A stretch of DNA of 6,816 bases, from assembly GCA_902468045.1 (NCBI GenBank), contig CABQXG010000069.1, forward strand, positions 1 to 6,816, given 5' to 3'. Shown here piece after piece: positions 5,494-6,816 of this stretch (its first letter is position 1; every line of letters begins with the position of its first letter). The notes beneath the pieces were generated by a model, which ran no database searches, had not been told where the DNA came from, and saw nothing but the letters and a program-made list of their open reading frames with translations. Made by a program: the position numbers and the translations under genes. Origin of the DNA: an uncultured Collinsella sp. (lineage in GTDB: Bacteria; Actinomycetota; Coriobacteriia; Coriobacteriales; Coriobacteriaceae).

Positions 5494-6816
<1,323 letters not shown>

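Overview
The window looks like two unrelated pieces of actinobacterial DNA joined near 3208-3297. Positions 1 to about 3207 are very GC-rich. The protein style (alanine/aspartate-rich, GTC/CTC/CGC codons) and gene content remind me of Actinomycetales such as Schaalia or Actinomyces. Positions 3298-6816 are visibly less GC-rich (about 55% in the line starting at 3301, counted by eye). They read like a Coriobacteriia genome of the Collinsella type. Both assignments are recognition from memory, not a search result.

Left part (all on +): the last 59 codons of an FGGY-family sugar kinase (rhamnulokinase/fuculokinase-like) run into a LacI-family regulator, which overlaps the kinase end by 26 bases. 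A RbsD/FucU-type sugar mutarotase follows 13 bases later. This is the tail of a deoxysugar or pentose catabolic operon: the mutarotase supplies the right anomer, the kinase phosphorylates the sugar (or its ketose), and the LacI protein probably senses it. A 330-base non-coding stretch (1596-1925) then holds TTTCG direct repeats, a strong GC hairpin and an inverted repeat built from the same CTTTCGTT motif. A DeoR/GlpR-type regulator follows, with a short lipoyl-domain plus E3-binding-domain protein 10 bases after it. That protein resembles the front half of a 2-oxoacid dehydrogenase E2 and has no acyltransferase domain.

Right part: a minus-strand operon in the order GntR (YtrA type), ABC ATPase, ABC-2 permease, with a 23-base gap and then a 4-base ATGA overlap. 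It has a recognisable promoter with an inverted-repeat operator across the -10 region, so the GntR protein probably represses its own exporter operon. Divergent from it is prfC (peptide chain release factor 3), cut by the window end. A nested inverted repeat lies between the two divergent promoters.

I see no CRISPR, tRNA, rRNA, insertion sequence or clearly new system. The items most worth checking are the left/right discontinuity (assembly chimera or transfer), the E2 lacking its catalytic domain, and the shared CTTTCGTT operator-like sites around the DeoR gene.
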